From: Akkermansia muciniphila
GTDB lineage: Bacteria; Verrucomicrobiota; Verrucomicrobiia; Verrucomicrobiales; Akkermansiaceae
Length of the DNA stretch: 64,000 bases
Assembly: GCA_945888515.1 (NCBI GenBank)
Contig: CAMDAD010000004.1
Location: forward strand, 121,059 to 185,058
Reading direction: 5' to 3'
In this document: positions 1-8,337 of the stretch, piece by piece
Layout of the letters: every line of letters begins with the position of its first letter
Position numbering within the stretch: position 1 is the stretch's first letter
Program-made: the position numbers and the translations under genes
The notes under the pieces: model-generated
The model's input: the letters and a program-made list of their open reading frames with translations, nothing else
What the model was told of the DNA's origin: nothing
Database searches by the model: none

Positions 1-2099
1 GCGATGGAACTGTTGCTCCATTTCGCGAGGCCGTTGAAATGACTCCACGAGTGCATGCTAACGCGGCGGCGCGTGTTACCATCGGCGTCGAGCAAGCGCC
101 GCGCGCGTTGCATGGACTTGCGATCGAGCGCGGTGTCATCGATGTACAGGCCATCGATGCCGACGTTTTTGATGAGATACTGCAAGCCCTCGAGGTAAAA
201 ATTGTTCCAGCGCGAGTCCGGCGTGGTGATGACCGCGAGGTCGAGCTTTTGCGGGTATTCGGCGAATCTCAGATTCTCCCGCCAAGCAGGCACGATGTCG
301 TCGCCCACGTGTTCCAACAACCACGGATGCGGGCCGCTGCGGTTCGTCACGGGCCAGGCGACGCCGGGCTTGCGTGGGAGGATAAGCTCGCCGCCCATGC
401 TCTTGAGGGCGAAAAATTCAGGCAAATTTTGCGTCAGCTCGCGTGTGGTGTAATAGACAGCCACGCGCATGTCATCGCGATGTGCTTGTATGACAAAGTC
501 CTTGAGGTGCTTGATCGAGTCATCATTGTAGGGGTAGTTGATGTAGGGATTGCAAAGGCGATTGTGATGGACTTCCAGGATCGTGGCGCCTTCTTGCCTA
601 AGTTTAGCGGTATTTTCCACCGGACTCCCCTGCCCGCTGTGAAAATAGCGATCACCGAAATGCTTTTTCAGATCCAAGGGCTTGAAGGGTGTGAGATACC
701 AATCGATATCGAAGTGCCAAGGAGTCAGTTTCGTGCCTATGGTTTTGCTACCTGCATAGGCTACTAGATTCGTACTTGTTGCACTTTGTTCCCACTTCAC
801 GCCGCCAGTGCCCCAAGAGGCGGGAAGATTCAAGGGGGAAAAATCGTAGTAAGCATTGATGAGCGGTCGACGAAAATTCGATGAATCCTTAAATCGCAGC
901 ATCGCACCGATGTTTACATCCCCCATCCAAATCGCATCCTGGTGCTTAGTCACATCCCATTTCCAATCGTGACGTGGTGGGCACTTACCTCCCTGTAAGC
1001 CCAGCCCCATCGCGTAGCGCGCGACCTCCGAATGCCATGGCATGACAAAACGCACATCATCGAGAGTGACCTCGCCGGACGCGGGGTGATCGAGCTCCAT
1101 GCGCAACTGGAGATTGCCATCGAACTCCAACGAACCCTTAACGGTGAGACGCAGGTGACCAGCCTCGCTACGGGCGGTCCAAGAGACTGCTACGGGCGTG
1201 CATTTTCCGAAGGAAAAATCGACAGAGTTCCACTCGACCGGTTCGCCACGCAACAAGCATTGCAACTCGGGAGCCTTCGCAAAGGCATCTCTGCCAGTAG
1301 GTAAAATAATTGTATTGCTCTGAGAAAAACGACTAGTTATTTGTGAAGGAATGCCATTGGCGCCCAGCCGCACGGAGCGCCCGAGAATTCTCAGGGTGCG
1401 CGATGCTTCATCGACCTGAATCGGCGTAAAAGGCCGCGTCACCTCGGTGTCACTCTCGGCGATAGTGGAATCCAGCCACTGCAAACGCGCCAGTCGCCAG
1501 GCATCTTGCGTGCCGCCATCGGTCAATACCTCGCCTTTGATTTCGATGGTGAACATCAGGCTCTCCTCCACTGGGCTGGGCGCATCTTTCGGATCCGTCG
1601 TCTGCGGATCAAATCGCACTTTGCCCGTGTATCGCCCGGGCTTGGCATCTTGCGGGATGGAAACGCCCAACCAAAACGCATCGAGCTTTTCGCCCTGCGG
1701 AGAAATGACCCTCGCCGTAGCCCCCGGAAGCGCGTCAAACTCCACCTTTGTGCGCAAAGCTGGCGCGCCGATCAAACACGCCTGAAAAACATAAAACTCA
1801 CCCGGTTGGGCAATGCCAAAAAATCGACGATACTGCTTGGCATCACCTACAAACCAGTGCTCGGGAATGATGCCTTTGCGCACCGACTGCTGGCGGTCTT
1901 CCCCAAACACCCAAAACGCCGCTGGATGTTTTTTCTGAAATTCCGCAAGCACTGCTGGATCGACAGCGGTGGTCATTTTTTTCGTCACGGTATCGATGGG
2001 CAGGTTCGCCGTGACCGCATCGGGCATGTTGTAATCCCCCAATTCCTCCGCCTGCGAGAGGGCGATGCTCAACAAAACAACATAAGAAATCCAACGCAT
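1..2099 (-). CDS. Exported glycoside hydrolase, DUF6067/GH123-like (3' end cut by window)
   Basis: Reading leftwards from ATG at 2099, one frame stays open for about 699 codons to the window edge, so the C-terminus is missing. The N-terminus MRWISYVVLLSIALSQA is a signal peptide, so the enzyme is probably exported. The first half is beta-rich. The second half carries the DUF6067 signature: MRVAVYYTTREL, then SRWNNFYLEGLQYL, then IDGLYIDDTALDR at about residues 645-657, followed by SMHSWSHFNG at the edge. In that family the paired acidic residues after GLYI are the likely catalytic site of a (beta/alpha)8 barrel related to GH123. The substrate cannot be read from sequence. It lies 92 bases downstream of the tetR-like gene on the same strand, so that regulator may or may not control it. 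Fold assignment is fairly sure; the activity is inferred from the family. Confidence 0.82.
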   Translation of the reverse strand, partial: MRWISYVVLLSIALSQAEELGDYNMPDAVTANLPIDTVTKKMTTAVDPAVLAEFQKKHPAAFWVFGEDRQQSVRKGIIPEHWFVGDAKQYRRFFGIAQPGEFYVFQACLIGAPALRTKVEFDALPGATARVISPQGEKLDAFWLGVSIPQDAKPGRYTGKVRFDPQTTDPKDAPSPVEESLMFTIEIKGEVLTDGGTQDAWRLARLQWLDSTIAESDTEVTRPFTPIQVDEASRTLRILGRSVRLGANGIPSQITSRFSQSNTIILPTGRDAFAKAPELQCLLRGEPVEWNSVDFSFGKCTPVAVSWTARSEAGHLRLTVKGSLEFDGNLQLRMELDHPASGEVTLDDVRFVMPWHSEVARYAMGLGLQGGKCPPRHDWKWDVTKHQDAIWMGDVNIGAMLRFKDSSNFRRPLINAYYDFSPLNLPASWGTGGVKWEQSATSTNLVAYAGSKTIGTKLTPWHFDIDWYLTPFKPLDLKKHFGDRYFHSGQGSPVENTAKLRQEGATILEVHHNRLCNPYINYPYNDDSIKHLKDFVIQAHRDDMRVAVYYTTRELTQNLPEFFALKSMGGELILPRKPGVAWPVTNRSGPHPWLLEHVGDDIVPAWRENLRFAEYPQKLDLAVITTPDSRWNNFYLEGLQYLIKNVGIDGLYIDDTALDRKSMQRARRLLDADGNTRRRVSMHSWSHFNGLAKWSNSSI

Positions 2100-2191
2100 G
2101 TTGCCCCTACTGGATTCTGTGCGAATTTCTATCAATACGTCTGCCAACAAGATTCCCCTTTAGGTGACGACCGCCTGGATCCGTTTTCGCC

Positions 2192-3145
2192 TTAAAAGAG
2201 AAAAAGATCACCCATGTCATCCTGCGCTTTGGCTTTTTTGCTTCGCGCGGGCTTGGATGCTGCCACTGCTGAAATCATCGATGGCTCCTGCGGCGCGGGA
2301 CTTTCCATACTGGGTAGTTTCGCAGCTTCGGTCTGTTGAGAATCAAACGCAGGGATTTCGTCGACTTCCATTGCCGCCGAGACAACCTCGGCGATTGGGC
2401 GCAGGGGAGAAACGGTTTTGCCTTTGCGTCGCGGATGGGTCGCCTTGTCATCGCCTGCCTGACGACCGCGCACACCATCCACCGCCGCAAATTGCGCGAT
2501 AGTTGAATCGATCCATCGGTCTAATACAGTCGCCAATCGGAATTCCGCCATGAGCGCCGATCCATACACCAACGCGTGAATCAGCGCGCCTTGAGAAAAA
2601 TGCAGACGCCAGAAAATTTCCTCCTGACTCAGGGAAGGCAGATGCGTCGCGAGAACATCTCGCATCGAAGTGTCGCTCAGGCGACCTGCCGCGCTGATCT
2701 CTTCAAAGGTCCCAGCAGCCAGCATTTCCAACCCACGACCGAGCACACGAGCATGCGATGCTTCGTCCAGTCCTTTGCTCGCTGAGGCAGCCAGCAGAGG
2801 ATCTGACCATGCTTGAAAAATGGCGCGCAATGTCGCCTGCGGATCGAGTGCCTGTATGCGTTGCACGCGATCCACGATCACTGGCTTGATGCGATATTCC
2901 AGCACCGCTGCGAGCAATCCTTCGCGACTGCCGAAGTGATAATTGACCGCCGCCACATTCGCTTTTGCCAATCCTGTAATGTCGCGCACCGATACCGCAT
3001 CGAATCCTTTTTGAGCAATGAGAGACTCCGTCGCCTCTACCAAACGTTTTTTGGTTGCATCTCCCTTCATACGCAAATCGATCATGTCGCGACGACTCCA
3101 CAAAACCTTTTTATCGCTGTCAAACAAGCGCTCAAAAAACCGCAC
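2192..3145 (-). CDS. TetR/AcrR-family transcriptional regulator with disordered C-terminal tail
   Basis: The N-terminal part is a TetR DNA-binding domain: ATKKRLVEATESLIAQKGFD followed by the HTH segment VSVRDITGLAKANVAAVNYH and FGSREGLLAAVLEYR. The middle is an all-helical ligand/dimer domain with a FWRLHFSQGALIHAL segment, reminiscent of CerR-like regulators. The last ~85 residues are unusual for the family: a proline/serine/lysine-rich stretch ending in KKAKAQDDMGDLFLF, predicted unstructured. The first codon used here is GTG at 3145; ATG codons at 3085 and 3070 lie nearer the conserved domain and are equally plausible, giving 297 or 292 residues. It follows cobA-hemD on the same strand after 90 bases. 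The ligand and targets are unknown. Confidence 0.85.
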   Translation of the reverse strand: MRFFERLFDSDKKVLWSRRDMIDLRMKGDATKKRLVEATESLIAQKGFDAVSVRDITGLAKANVAAVNYHFGSREGLLAAVLEYRIKPVIVDRVQRIQALDPQATLRAIFQAWSDPLLAASASKGLDEASHARVLGRGLEMLAAGTFEEISAAGRLSDTSMRDVLATHLPSLSQEEIFWRLHFSQGALIHALVYGSALMAEFRLATVLDRWIDSTIAQFAAVDGVRGRQAGDDKATHPRRKGKTVSPLRPIAEVVSAAMEVDEIPAFDSQQTEAAKLPSMESPAPQEPSMISAVAASKPARSKKAKAQDDMGDLFLF

Positions 3146-3235
3146 AAAACCCCATCAATCCAACGATCATTTCAACGGATCGTTTCAGAAAAAAATCAAC
3201 TTTACCAAAGCATTTTGCAAACAGCATGCCACTTG

Positions 3236-4744
3236 TTAGACTTTGAGGTATTTTCGAATTGCCGATACTAAGCCTGGAATGTCATGTTGCTTCGCCTCAA
3301 ACGCGGGTGGATGACCAAGCTCCACGAGAGCCTGTGAAGTCACCGGACCAATGCTGCCCGCCACACAGTGCTCAGGCCATGGCACGCCGAGGGCGAAAAA
3401 ATGCTCCGCAGTAGAGGCGGAAGTAAAAGTGATCAAGTCAGCGCCCTCCTCGCGCAAGCGAGCCACGGCCCCTGTCGGGTCTTCTGTCTCAGCTACTGTT
3501 CGGTAGGCGATGCAGTCATCGACAATGGCCCCCATCGCTTGCAGACCCATCGATACCACATCGCGTGATACCTCCGGCTTCACCACCATGATGGTAAGGT
3601 TCTCGATGTCCTCTTTTTTAAAAGCATCCACCAGGCCCTCGGCGACGAATTTTTCCGGAAGCAGATCGCAGCCGATGTGATACTCGCGCAGTTTGCTGAC
3701 AGTTCCTGGGCCAATCGCCGCGATTTTTGGTTTGCCGAGACAACGAGCGTCGTCATGAATCGAGAAAAACGCATCGAAAAAGCGAGAAACCCCATTGGGC
3801 GAAGTAAAGACTAGCCAGTCGTATTCGTGAGCAGAAGAAACCAGTTCCGCAAAGCCCAGCTTATCCACCGGATCCTCGATCCGAATGACTGGCAGCTCTA
3901 CGACATCCGCACCGAGTTGCGCTAGTTCTTTGCTAAGATTGCCAGCCTGTTCGCGAGTGCGAGTGACAATGATGCGCTTGCCAAACAATGGTCGCTTTTC
4001 AAACCACGAAATTTTCGCGCGTTCTCTGACCACATCGCCGATCACCGCCACCGCAGGAGAAGAAAAATTCTGACTCTCCGCAATCTCAGCGATCGTGGCG
4101 AGAGTGCCCTCGATGGTGCGGTGCATGCCGGTCGTAGCCCAGCGTGTCAGAGCCATAGGCGTCGAAGGGTCAGCACCGTGCTTCACGAATTGCTCGCAAA
4201 TTTCGCGGAGGCGAGCCACGCCCATCACAAACACTTTCGTCCCTGGTGCCTTGGCGAGGTGCTCGTAGTCGATCGAGCTCTCCTGTTTCGTCGGATCCTC
4301 GTGACCTGTAAAAATTGTCAACTGTGAGCAATGGTCGCGATGTGTCACAGGAATCCCAGCGTAGCATGGGCCGGCAATCGTGGAGCTAATACCCGGAACG
4401 ATTTCAAATGCCACACCCGCTTCGGCGAGTTCGGCGGCTTCTTCGCCACCGCGGCCGAAAATCATCGGATCCCCGCCTTTCAGTCGCACCACGCTCTTTC
4501 CCTCCTTGGTCCGCTTCACGATCAGTTCATTGATCTGATCCTGCGGTAGCGCGTGGTCTTTCGCGCGCTTGCCGACGTAGATTTTTTCACAATCTTTTTT
4601 TGTCCACTTCAGCAACTCCCCACTGCTCAATGCATCGTAAACCAAAACGTCGGCCTGCTCGATGCATTCTTTCGCCCGCAACGTCACCAAGCCCAAATCC
4701 CCTGGACCCGCACCCACCAAATAACAAATCCCTTTTACACTCAT
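3236..4744 (-). CDS. cobA-hemD: Uroporphyrinogen-III C-methyltransferase / uroporphyrinogen-III synthase fusion
   Basis: Residues 1 to about 245 are a SUMT (CobA) methylase: GAGPGDLGLVTLRA at the N-terminus, VRLKGGDPMIFGRGGEE near residue 90 and VPGISS near 120, all S-adenosylmethionine-binding loops. Residues from about 255 to 502 are a HemD domain (IIVTRTREQAGNLSKEL, then DWLVFTSPNGV, ending in ITFTSASTAEHF). The fusion would cyclise hydroxymethylbilane to uroporphyrinogen III and methylate it to precorrin-2, on the route to siroheme or cobalamin. The start codon overlaps the hemC stop by four bases (ATGA), so the two are translationally coupled. Such CobA-HemD fusions are well known in several phyla. 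Cytosolic. Confidence 0.95.
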   Translation of the reverse strand: MSVKGICYLVGAGPGDLGLVTLRAKECIEQADVLVYDALSSGELLKWTKKDCEKIYVGKRAKDHALPQDQINELIVKRTKEGKSVVRLKGGDPMIFGRGGEEAAELAEAGVAFEIVPGISSTIAGPCYAGIPVTHRDHCSQLTIFTGHEDPTKQESSIDYEHLAKAPGTKVFVMGVARLREICEQFVKHGADPSTPMALTRWATTGMHRTIEGTLATIAEIAESQNFSSPAVAVIGDVVRERAKISWFEKRPLFGKRIIVTRTREQAGNLSKELAQLGADVVELPVIRIEDPVDKLGFAELVSSAHEYDWLVFTSPNGVSRFFDAFFSIHDDARCLGKPKIAAIGPGTVSKLREYHIGCDLLPEKFVAEGLVDAFKKEDIENLTIMVVKPEVSRDVVSMGLQAMGAIVDDCIAYRTVAETEDPTGAVARLREEGADLITFTSASTAEHFFALGVPWPEHCVAGSIGPVTSQALVELGHPPAFEAKQHDIPGLVSAIRKYLKV

Positions 4745-5667
4745 ACCAATGTTTCAAACAGTTGTTTAGCTACTTCAAGCGGAGCGAAGCGAGACCCACG
4801 CACGTGAGACAGAAGCGGTTCACCCCCCGCCTCAGGAAAAACCCGAGCACTCATGATCAACTCCTCATGATCCAAAATAGAAAACACCCCTACAGGTGTG
4901 TGACACCCTGCATCTAATAAACGTAAAAATTCACGTTCTGCGCTGATTCTCAAATATGTATCTGAATCTCCCACGCGCTCAACTGTCGCTTTCATCCAGT
5001 CGTCATCACTGCGAACTTCTAAACCAATGGCTCCCTGTCCTGCAGCGGGAAAAAACATTTCTTCATCGAGAATATGATAAAACAAACGTTCGTCAGTATT
5101 GGGCAAGTAACCGAGTCTCTCCAGTCCAGCCTCGGCGAGCATGATGGCGTCGTAGTCATCGGCGTCTCTCAACTTTTTCAATCGCGTTGGTACGTTACCG
5201 CGCAAATCTGAGAGTAACAAATCCGGTCTCAGCCACTGGAGTTGGCGCGCGCGGCGCACACTGCTCGTGCCAACGCGCGCGCCCTGTGGCAGTGCATTCA
5301 GCCCGCCCTCGATTTTTGACACCAAAGCATCGCGCACGCCGGCACGCTCCAGAGTGGCGGGGATGCAAAAATGATCCGCGAGTATGGTTGGCACGTCTTT
5401 GAGGCTGTGCACCGCCACATCGATCTCCCCCGCTTCCAAGGCCATTTCCAATTCCTTGGTGAAGACTCCCTTATCGAGAGTCCCTTCGCTTTTTGCCACC
5501 TCACTGAGAGCCACGTCCGTGCGCCGATCGCCCGTGGTTTTGATAACGCAGCGCACCACTTCCACCTCAGGAAACGCCGCGCGCAGCAACTGCTCTGTCG
5601 CATTCGCTTGCCACAGGGCTAACTCACTACCCCGTGTGCCTACTCTGATAATTTCTCTCGCTGCCAT
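4741..5667 (-). CDS. hemC: Porphobilinogen deaminase (hydroxymethylbilane synthase)
   Basis: Polymerises four porphobilinogen units into hydroxymethylbilane. The start chosen is ATG at 5667 (MAAREIIRVGTRGSELAL), preceded by a GAGGCGG ribosome-binding site; the open frame extends 28 codons further upstream but that part has no family similarity. The 308-residue length is normal. Visible motifs are the N-terminal RVGTRGSELALWQA, VHSLKDVPT, SSVRRARQL and AAGQGAIGLEVR. The dipyrromethane cofactor cysteine is at about residue 255 in LLDAGCHTPVG, a slight variant of the usual GGCQxP motif. The gene overlaps cobA-hemD by ATGA, so the two make successive pathway steps in one operon. Confidence 0.96.
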   Translation of the reverse strand: MAAREIIRVGTRGSELALWQANATEQLLRAAFPEVEVVRCVIKTTGDRRTDVALSEVAKSEGTLDKGVFTKELEMALEAGEIDVAVHSLKDVPTILADHFCIPATLERAGVRDALVSKIEGGLNALPQGARVGTSSVRRARQLQWLRPDLLLSDLRGNVPTRLKKLRDADDYDAIMLAEAGLERLGYLPNTDERLFYHILDEEMFFPAAGQGAIGLEVRSDDDWMKATVERVGDSDTYLRISAEREFLRLLDAGCHTPVGVFSILDHEELIMSARVFPEAGGEPLLSHVRGSRFAPLEVAKQLFETLV

Positions 5668-5689
5668 GATCCGCCTCTCGGTCGCGCAG

Positions 5690-5715
5690 ACTATACCGCG
5701 CGCATGCTTTGTCAA
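5690..5715 (-). promoter_or_regulatory. Possible hemC promoter
   Basis: On the minus strand, a perfect TTGACA (complement of 5710-5715) is followed 14 bases later by TATAGT (complement of 5690-5695), 22 bases before the hemC ATG. The boxes match sigma70 consensus well but the 14-base spacing is short, so this is tentative. It overlaps the 5' end of the divergent YkgJ reading frame, which argues for a later start of that gene. Confidence 0.35.
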
Positions 5716-6255
5716 CGAATCACACTGACAAAAAGCGAATCGAATTCGCATTGCCAGCTCATCTCAGTATGTGCAGGATGTCGATCTATTACCGACTTTG
5801 TGAAATCGAAACCATCATCCGCACGATCGCGCAAAAAGGACTGCGACACTTCCACGCTCTTGCATCAGGTGCGTGGAGTCTATGCGGAGCTGGCCACGCG
5901 CCCCTTGCGAGGTCATTGCATCGGTCGCACGACCTGTTGCCATTTCCAGCTCACGGGGAAAACGCCCTATCTCACACGCGGCGAGGCGATGATCGCAGCG
6001 CAGGCCTGGCGCGCCAGTGGTCGGAAACAGATGCCTGTCACAGCCGATGGAGCTTGCCCTTTTCTCAAACAGGGGCTTTGTCAAATTTACGAATCGCGCC
6101 CTTTCGGATGTCGCACGCATTTCTGTGAGGCGGCAGGCGGACAAACACCGCGCGCACTGATTCGCGATTTGATCCAACGACTGGAAGACATAGACCGATC
6201 CCTAGGCGGCGAGGGTGCCAGCAATTTCCATTCCGCGATCAAGCCATTTCTGTGA
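5704..6255 (+). CDS. YkgJ-type Cys-cluster protein (putative Fe/Zn-chelating)
   Basis: The conserved core runs from about residue 75: GHCIGRTTCCHFQLTGKTPY, then GACPFLKQGLCQIYESRPFG and CRTHFCEA. This cysteine spacing is that of the YkgJ/CxxCxxCC family, whose members are thought to bind a metal or Fe-S centre but have no settled function. Translation from ATG 5704 gives 183 residues, but the first ~50 do not look conserved and overlap the hemC promoter region; initiation at an internal GTG or TTG (for example near 5806) is plausible. It is divergent from hemC. A second member of the same family lies 0.8 kb downstream. The core is firm; the start is uncertain. Confidence 0.75.
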   Translation: MLCQRITLTKSESNSHCQLISVCAGCRSITDFVKSKPSSARSRKKDCDTSTLLHQVRGVYAELATRPLRGHCIGRTTCCHFQLTGKTPYLTRGEAMIAAQAWRASGRKQMPVTADGACPFLKQGLCQIYESRPFGCRTHFCEAAGGQTPRALIRDLIQRLEDIDRSLGGEGASNFHSAIKPFL

Positions 6256-6320
6256 GTTGCTTCCGTTCTTCTCGCTGACATTTCTCTTTTCAACTGAACG
6301 AATGTAGCTAGATTGAGTGT

Positions 6321-7046
6321 GTGAAAGCACCGATCATAGCGCTTCCTTTTTGCGTGCTGATTCTCGTCATTATCGGCGTCTGCTGCTCGCCCGTTGCGCC
6401 GATCAGCGGCGGCGCGGATCGTGCGATTTCTTGGGGCAGTGGATCGACTCCAGTGTCCGCTGGTGCATCCATGGGAGCGATCATGCGCGGCGTCAATCTC
6501 CGACAGGATCTGGTGCCACGCGGCACCCATGGACGCAAGGTGTTTCGCCCGATGTCACCGCGCTACATCACGATCCACAGCACGCAGAATTGGTCTGCCG
6601 ATGCATGGAAACATTCACAAGCGCTAAAAAACGGTGCCCTGCGCGCACCCAAACGCAGGGGCGGCAATCGCATCGGCTATCTGATCTGGCATTTCACGGT
6701 GGATGACCGCGTGGCCCTACAGCACATGCCCACCAATGAGCAAGGCGAACACGCCGACTTCGATGGTCCAGGCAATCGCTACAGCATCGGCATCGAAATG
6801 TGCGAGCAACGCGGCAGCAATCTCAACGCCACGATGGATCGCACCGCGCGGCTCGCCGCCTACCTGATGATTAAGCACAGCATCCCCTTGCGACATGTTG
6901 TCCCTCACTATCACTGGCCCCGCCGGGGAGCAAAGCCGCCCAACAAAAACTGCCCGCATTTCCTCATGGAAAACGGTCGCCCGGGTCGCAAATGGAGAGC
7001 TTTCCTCGCGAAGATTGACTCCTACTACCGCCAAATGATTCGCTAA
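6321..7046 (+). CDS. N-acetylmuramoyl-L-alanine amidase (Amidase_2/PGRP fold), exported
   Basis: Would cleave the bond between muramic acid and the stem peptide of peptidoglycan. It starts with GTG at 6321 and has a hydrophobic signal segment (IIALPFCVLILVIIGVCC). The catalytic domain shows the zinc-site landmarks of the family: YITIHSTQNW (first His), GYLIWHFTVDD, SIGIEMCEQRG, HYHWPRRGAKPPNKNCPHFL (late His/Cys ligand region). There is no recognisable wall-binding repeat, so this is a compact single-domain amidase of 241 residues. Its TAA stop shares one base with the ATG of the following YkgJ gene (TAATG), so the two are probably cotranscribed. Confidence 0.88.
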   Translation: MKAPIIALPFCVLILVIIGVCCSPVAPISGGADRAISWGSGSTPVSAGASMGAIMRGVNLRQDLVPRGTHGRKVFRPMSPRYITIHSTQNWSADAWKHSQALKNGALRAPKRRGGNRIGYLIWHFTVDDRVALQHMPTNEQGEHADFDGPGNRYSIGIEMCEQRGSNLNATMDRTARLAAYLMIKHSIPLRHVVPHYHWPRRGAKPPNKNCPHFLMENGRPGRKWRAFLAKIDSYYRQMIR

Positions 7047-7447
7047 TGTCAACCGCTTCCCATGGCAGTCCGGGCAATCGCGAGACCATCCTTGAGCCGG
7101 ATACCTATTATGCATGTCAACGCTGCACCGCCTGCTGCAAGTGGCCAGGTGATGTGCGATTGGAAAACGAGGAAATTCCTCGAGTCGCGGCTTTTCTCGA
7201 TCTATCGGAAACGGAATTTCTTAATCGCTACACGAGGCTGCGCACGAACCGACAAGGACTCTCTCTGCTCGAAAAAGAAAATCACGAATGCATCATGCTC
7301 GATGGCAACTCCTGCCGCATCCATGCGGTCAAACCATCGCAATGCGCCGGATTCCCTAATAGGTGGAACTTTCCCGGTTGGCGACAAGTTTGCGAGGCAA
7401 AAGCGATTCCCATGGAAGAAGCCCGACAACGCGGATTGACGAAGTAG
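7046..7447 (+). CDS. Small YkgJ-type Cys-cluster protein
   Basis: A 133-residue protein with the complete family signature: YYACQRCTACCKWPGD (CxxCxxCC), then CIMLDGNSCRIHAVKPSQCA and FPNRWNFPGW, with a late Cys in RQVCEAKA. The arrangement fits binding of a metal or Fe-S cluster; the biochemical role of the family is unsettled. It overlaps the upstream amidase by one base. The two YkgJ proteins in this segment are too different to be a recent duplication. It is cytosolic by appearance, with no signal peptide. Confidence 0.88.
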   Translation: MSTASHGSPGNRETILEPDTYYACQRCTACCKWPGDVRLENEEIPRVAAFLDLSETEFLNRYTRLRTNRQGLSLLEKENHECIMLDGNSCRIHAVKPSQCAGFPNRWNFPGWRQVCEAKAIPMEEARQRGLTK

Positions 7448-7472
7448 CTCTCGGCGTGGAAACTACGCGCAG

Positions 7473-8333
7473 ATGATACAGCAAATTCTCACACACCCAG
7501 GCAGCGCGCACAAAGATGAATTTCTCGCGTGCTGTCTTCTGATCGCCGTGCACAAGGTATCGGTCGTGCGGCGCGAGCCCAGCGTCGATGACCTGAACGA
7601 CCCTTCCACTATTGTTGTGGACGTGGGCGGTCGACACGAACCGGAGCGGATGAACTTCGATCACCACCAATTCCCCGCCGATGCCCCGCCGATCTGCGCG
7701 CTCAGCTTGGTCATGATGCATCTCGGTATTTACGAGGACGCACGTTTGTTTTGCGAATGGCTAGAGCCCACGGAATGGTTTGATACCAAAGGCCCCGTCC
7801 AAACGGCGGAGTGGCTCGGCGTCTCGCGCGATGCCTTAAGCAAACTCCAGTCCACCATCGACGTCACCATCCTTCGCCGTTTCGCTGCCAGCACTCGACT
7901 GGAGCCTGGTCAACTGATTTGGGAACTCATGCAACTGGTGGGAAGCGATCTGCTTTACTACCTCCGCACCATGCGCGAACGCATCGAGGTCTTGCGCGAA
8001 AACCTGCAATTCTGGGAAATGGAAAAACAGGGCGAGCGCTTCCATGCTGTTTTCCTGCCACGTTCGGAATCGACCATCGATGACCCCTCCGGCGCCATGT
8101 CTCGTTATTTACGCAGCATTGGCAAGGATCAGGAAGTCGTGGCCATGATCTATCCGGACCGACGCGGCAAAGGCTACGGCCTCAGCCGCAACAATGATCA
8201 CCCGCGACTCAATTTCACCGTGATCGAACATCACGATGATGTCCATTTCGCCCACCCGCGTGGCTTCGTCGCAAAAACTACCGCCACCGATATCGTGAGA
8301 CTGCGCGAGCTCCTCCACGCTTCTTGGATCTGA
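7473..8333 (+). CDS. MYG1-family protein (DHH-like metal-dependent phosphoesterase/exonuclease)
   Basis: The N-terminus ILTHPGSAHKDEFLACCLL matches the MYG1 motif (usually THxGxFHxDE), and IVVDVGGRHEPERMNFDHHQ carries the second acid/His-His motif expected of DHH-superfamily phosphoesterases. The eukaryotic family member is reported to be a 3'-5' RNA exonuclease; bacterial homologues are largely uncharacterised. The C-terminal third (GAMSRYLRSIGKDQEVVAMI to the end) fits the nucleotide-handling half of the family. At 286 residues it is slightly short. It begins 25 bases after the YkgJ gene and ends four bases before the squalene/phytoene synthase gene, so all may be read as one transcript. 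Confidence 0.8.
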   Translation: MIQQILTHPGSAHKDEFLACCLLIAVHKVSVVRREPSVDDLNDPSTIVVDVGGRHEPERMNFDHHQFPADAPPICALSLVMMHLGIYEDARLFCEWLEPTEWFDTKGPVQTAEWLGVSRDALSKLQSTIDVTILRRFAASTRLEPGQLIWELMQLVGSDLLYYLRTMRERIEVLRENLQFWEMEKQGERFHAVFLPRSESTIDDPSGAMSRYLRSIGKDQEVVAMIYPDRRGKGYGLSRNNDHPRLNFTVIEHHDDVHFAHPRGFVAKTTATDIVRLRELLHASWI

Positions 8334-8337
8334 TCTC

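Noticed and set aside
39..767. A 242-codon plus-strand reading frame
   Set aside because: It is the exact antisense of the DUF6067 glycosidase, has no family features and no ribosome-binding site; the minus-strand frame has a signal peptide and family motifs.
1506..2195. A 229-codon plus-strand reading frame
   Set aside because: Antisense of the N-terminal half of the glycosidase; composition is rich in Arg, His and Phe from reversed codons.
5709..6128. A 139-codon plus-strand frame overlapping the first YkgJ gene
   Set aside because: It shows none of the Cys-cluster motifs; the +1 frame at 5704 does. I considered a frameshift joining the two, but the YkgJ core is complete in one frame.
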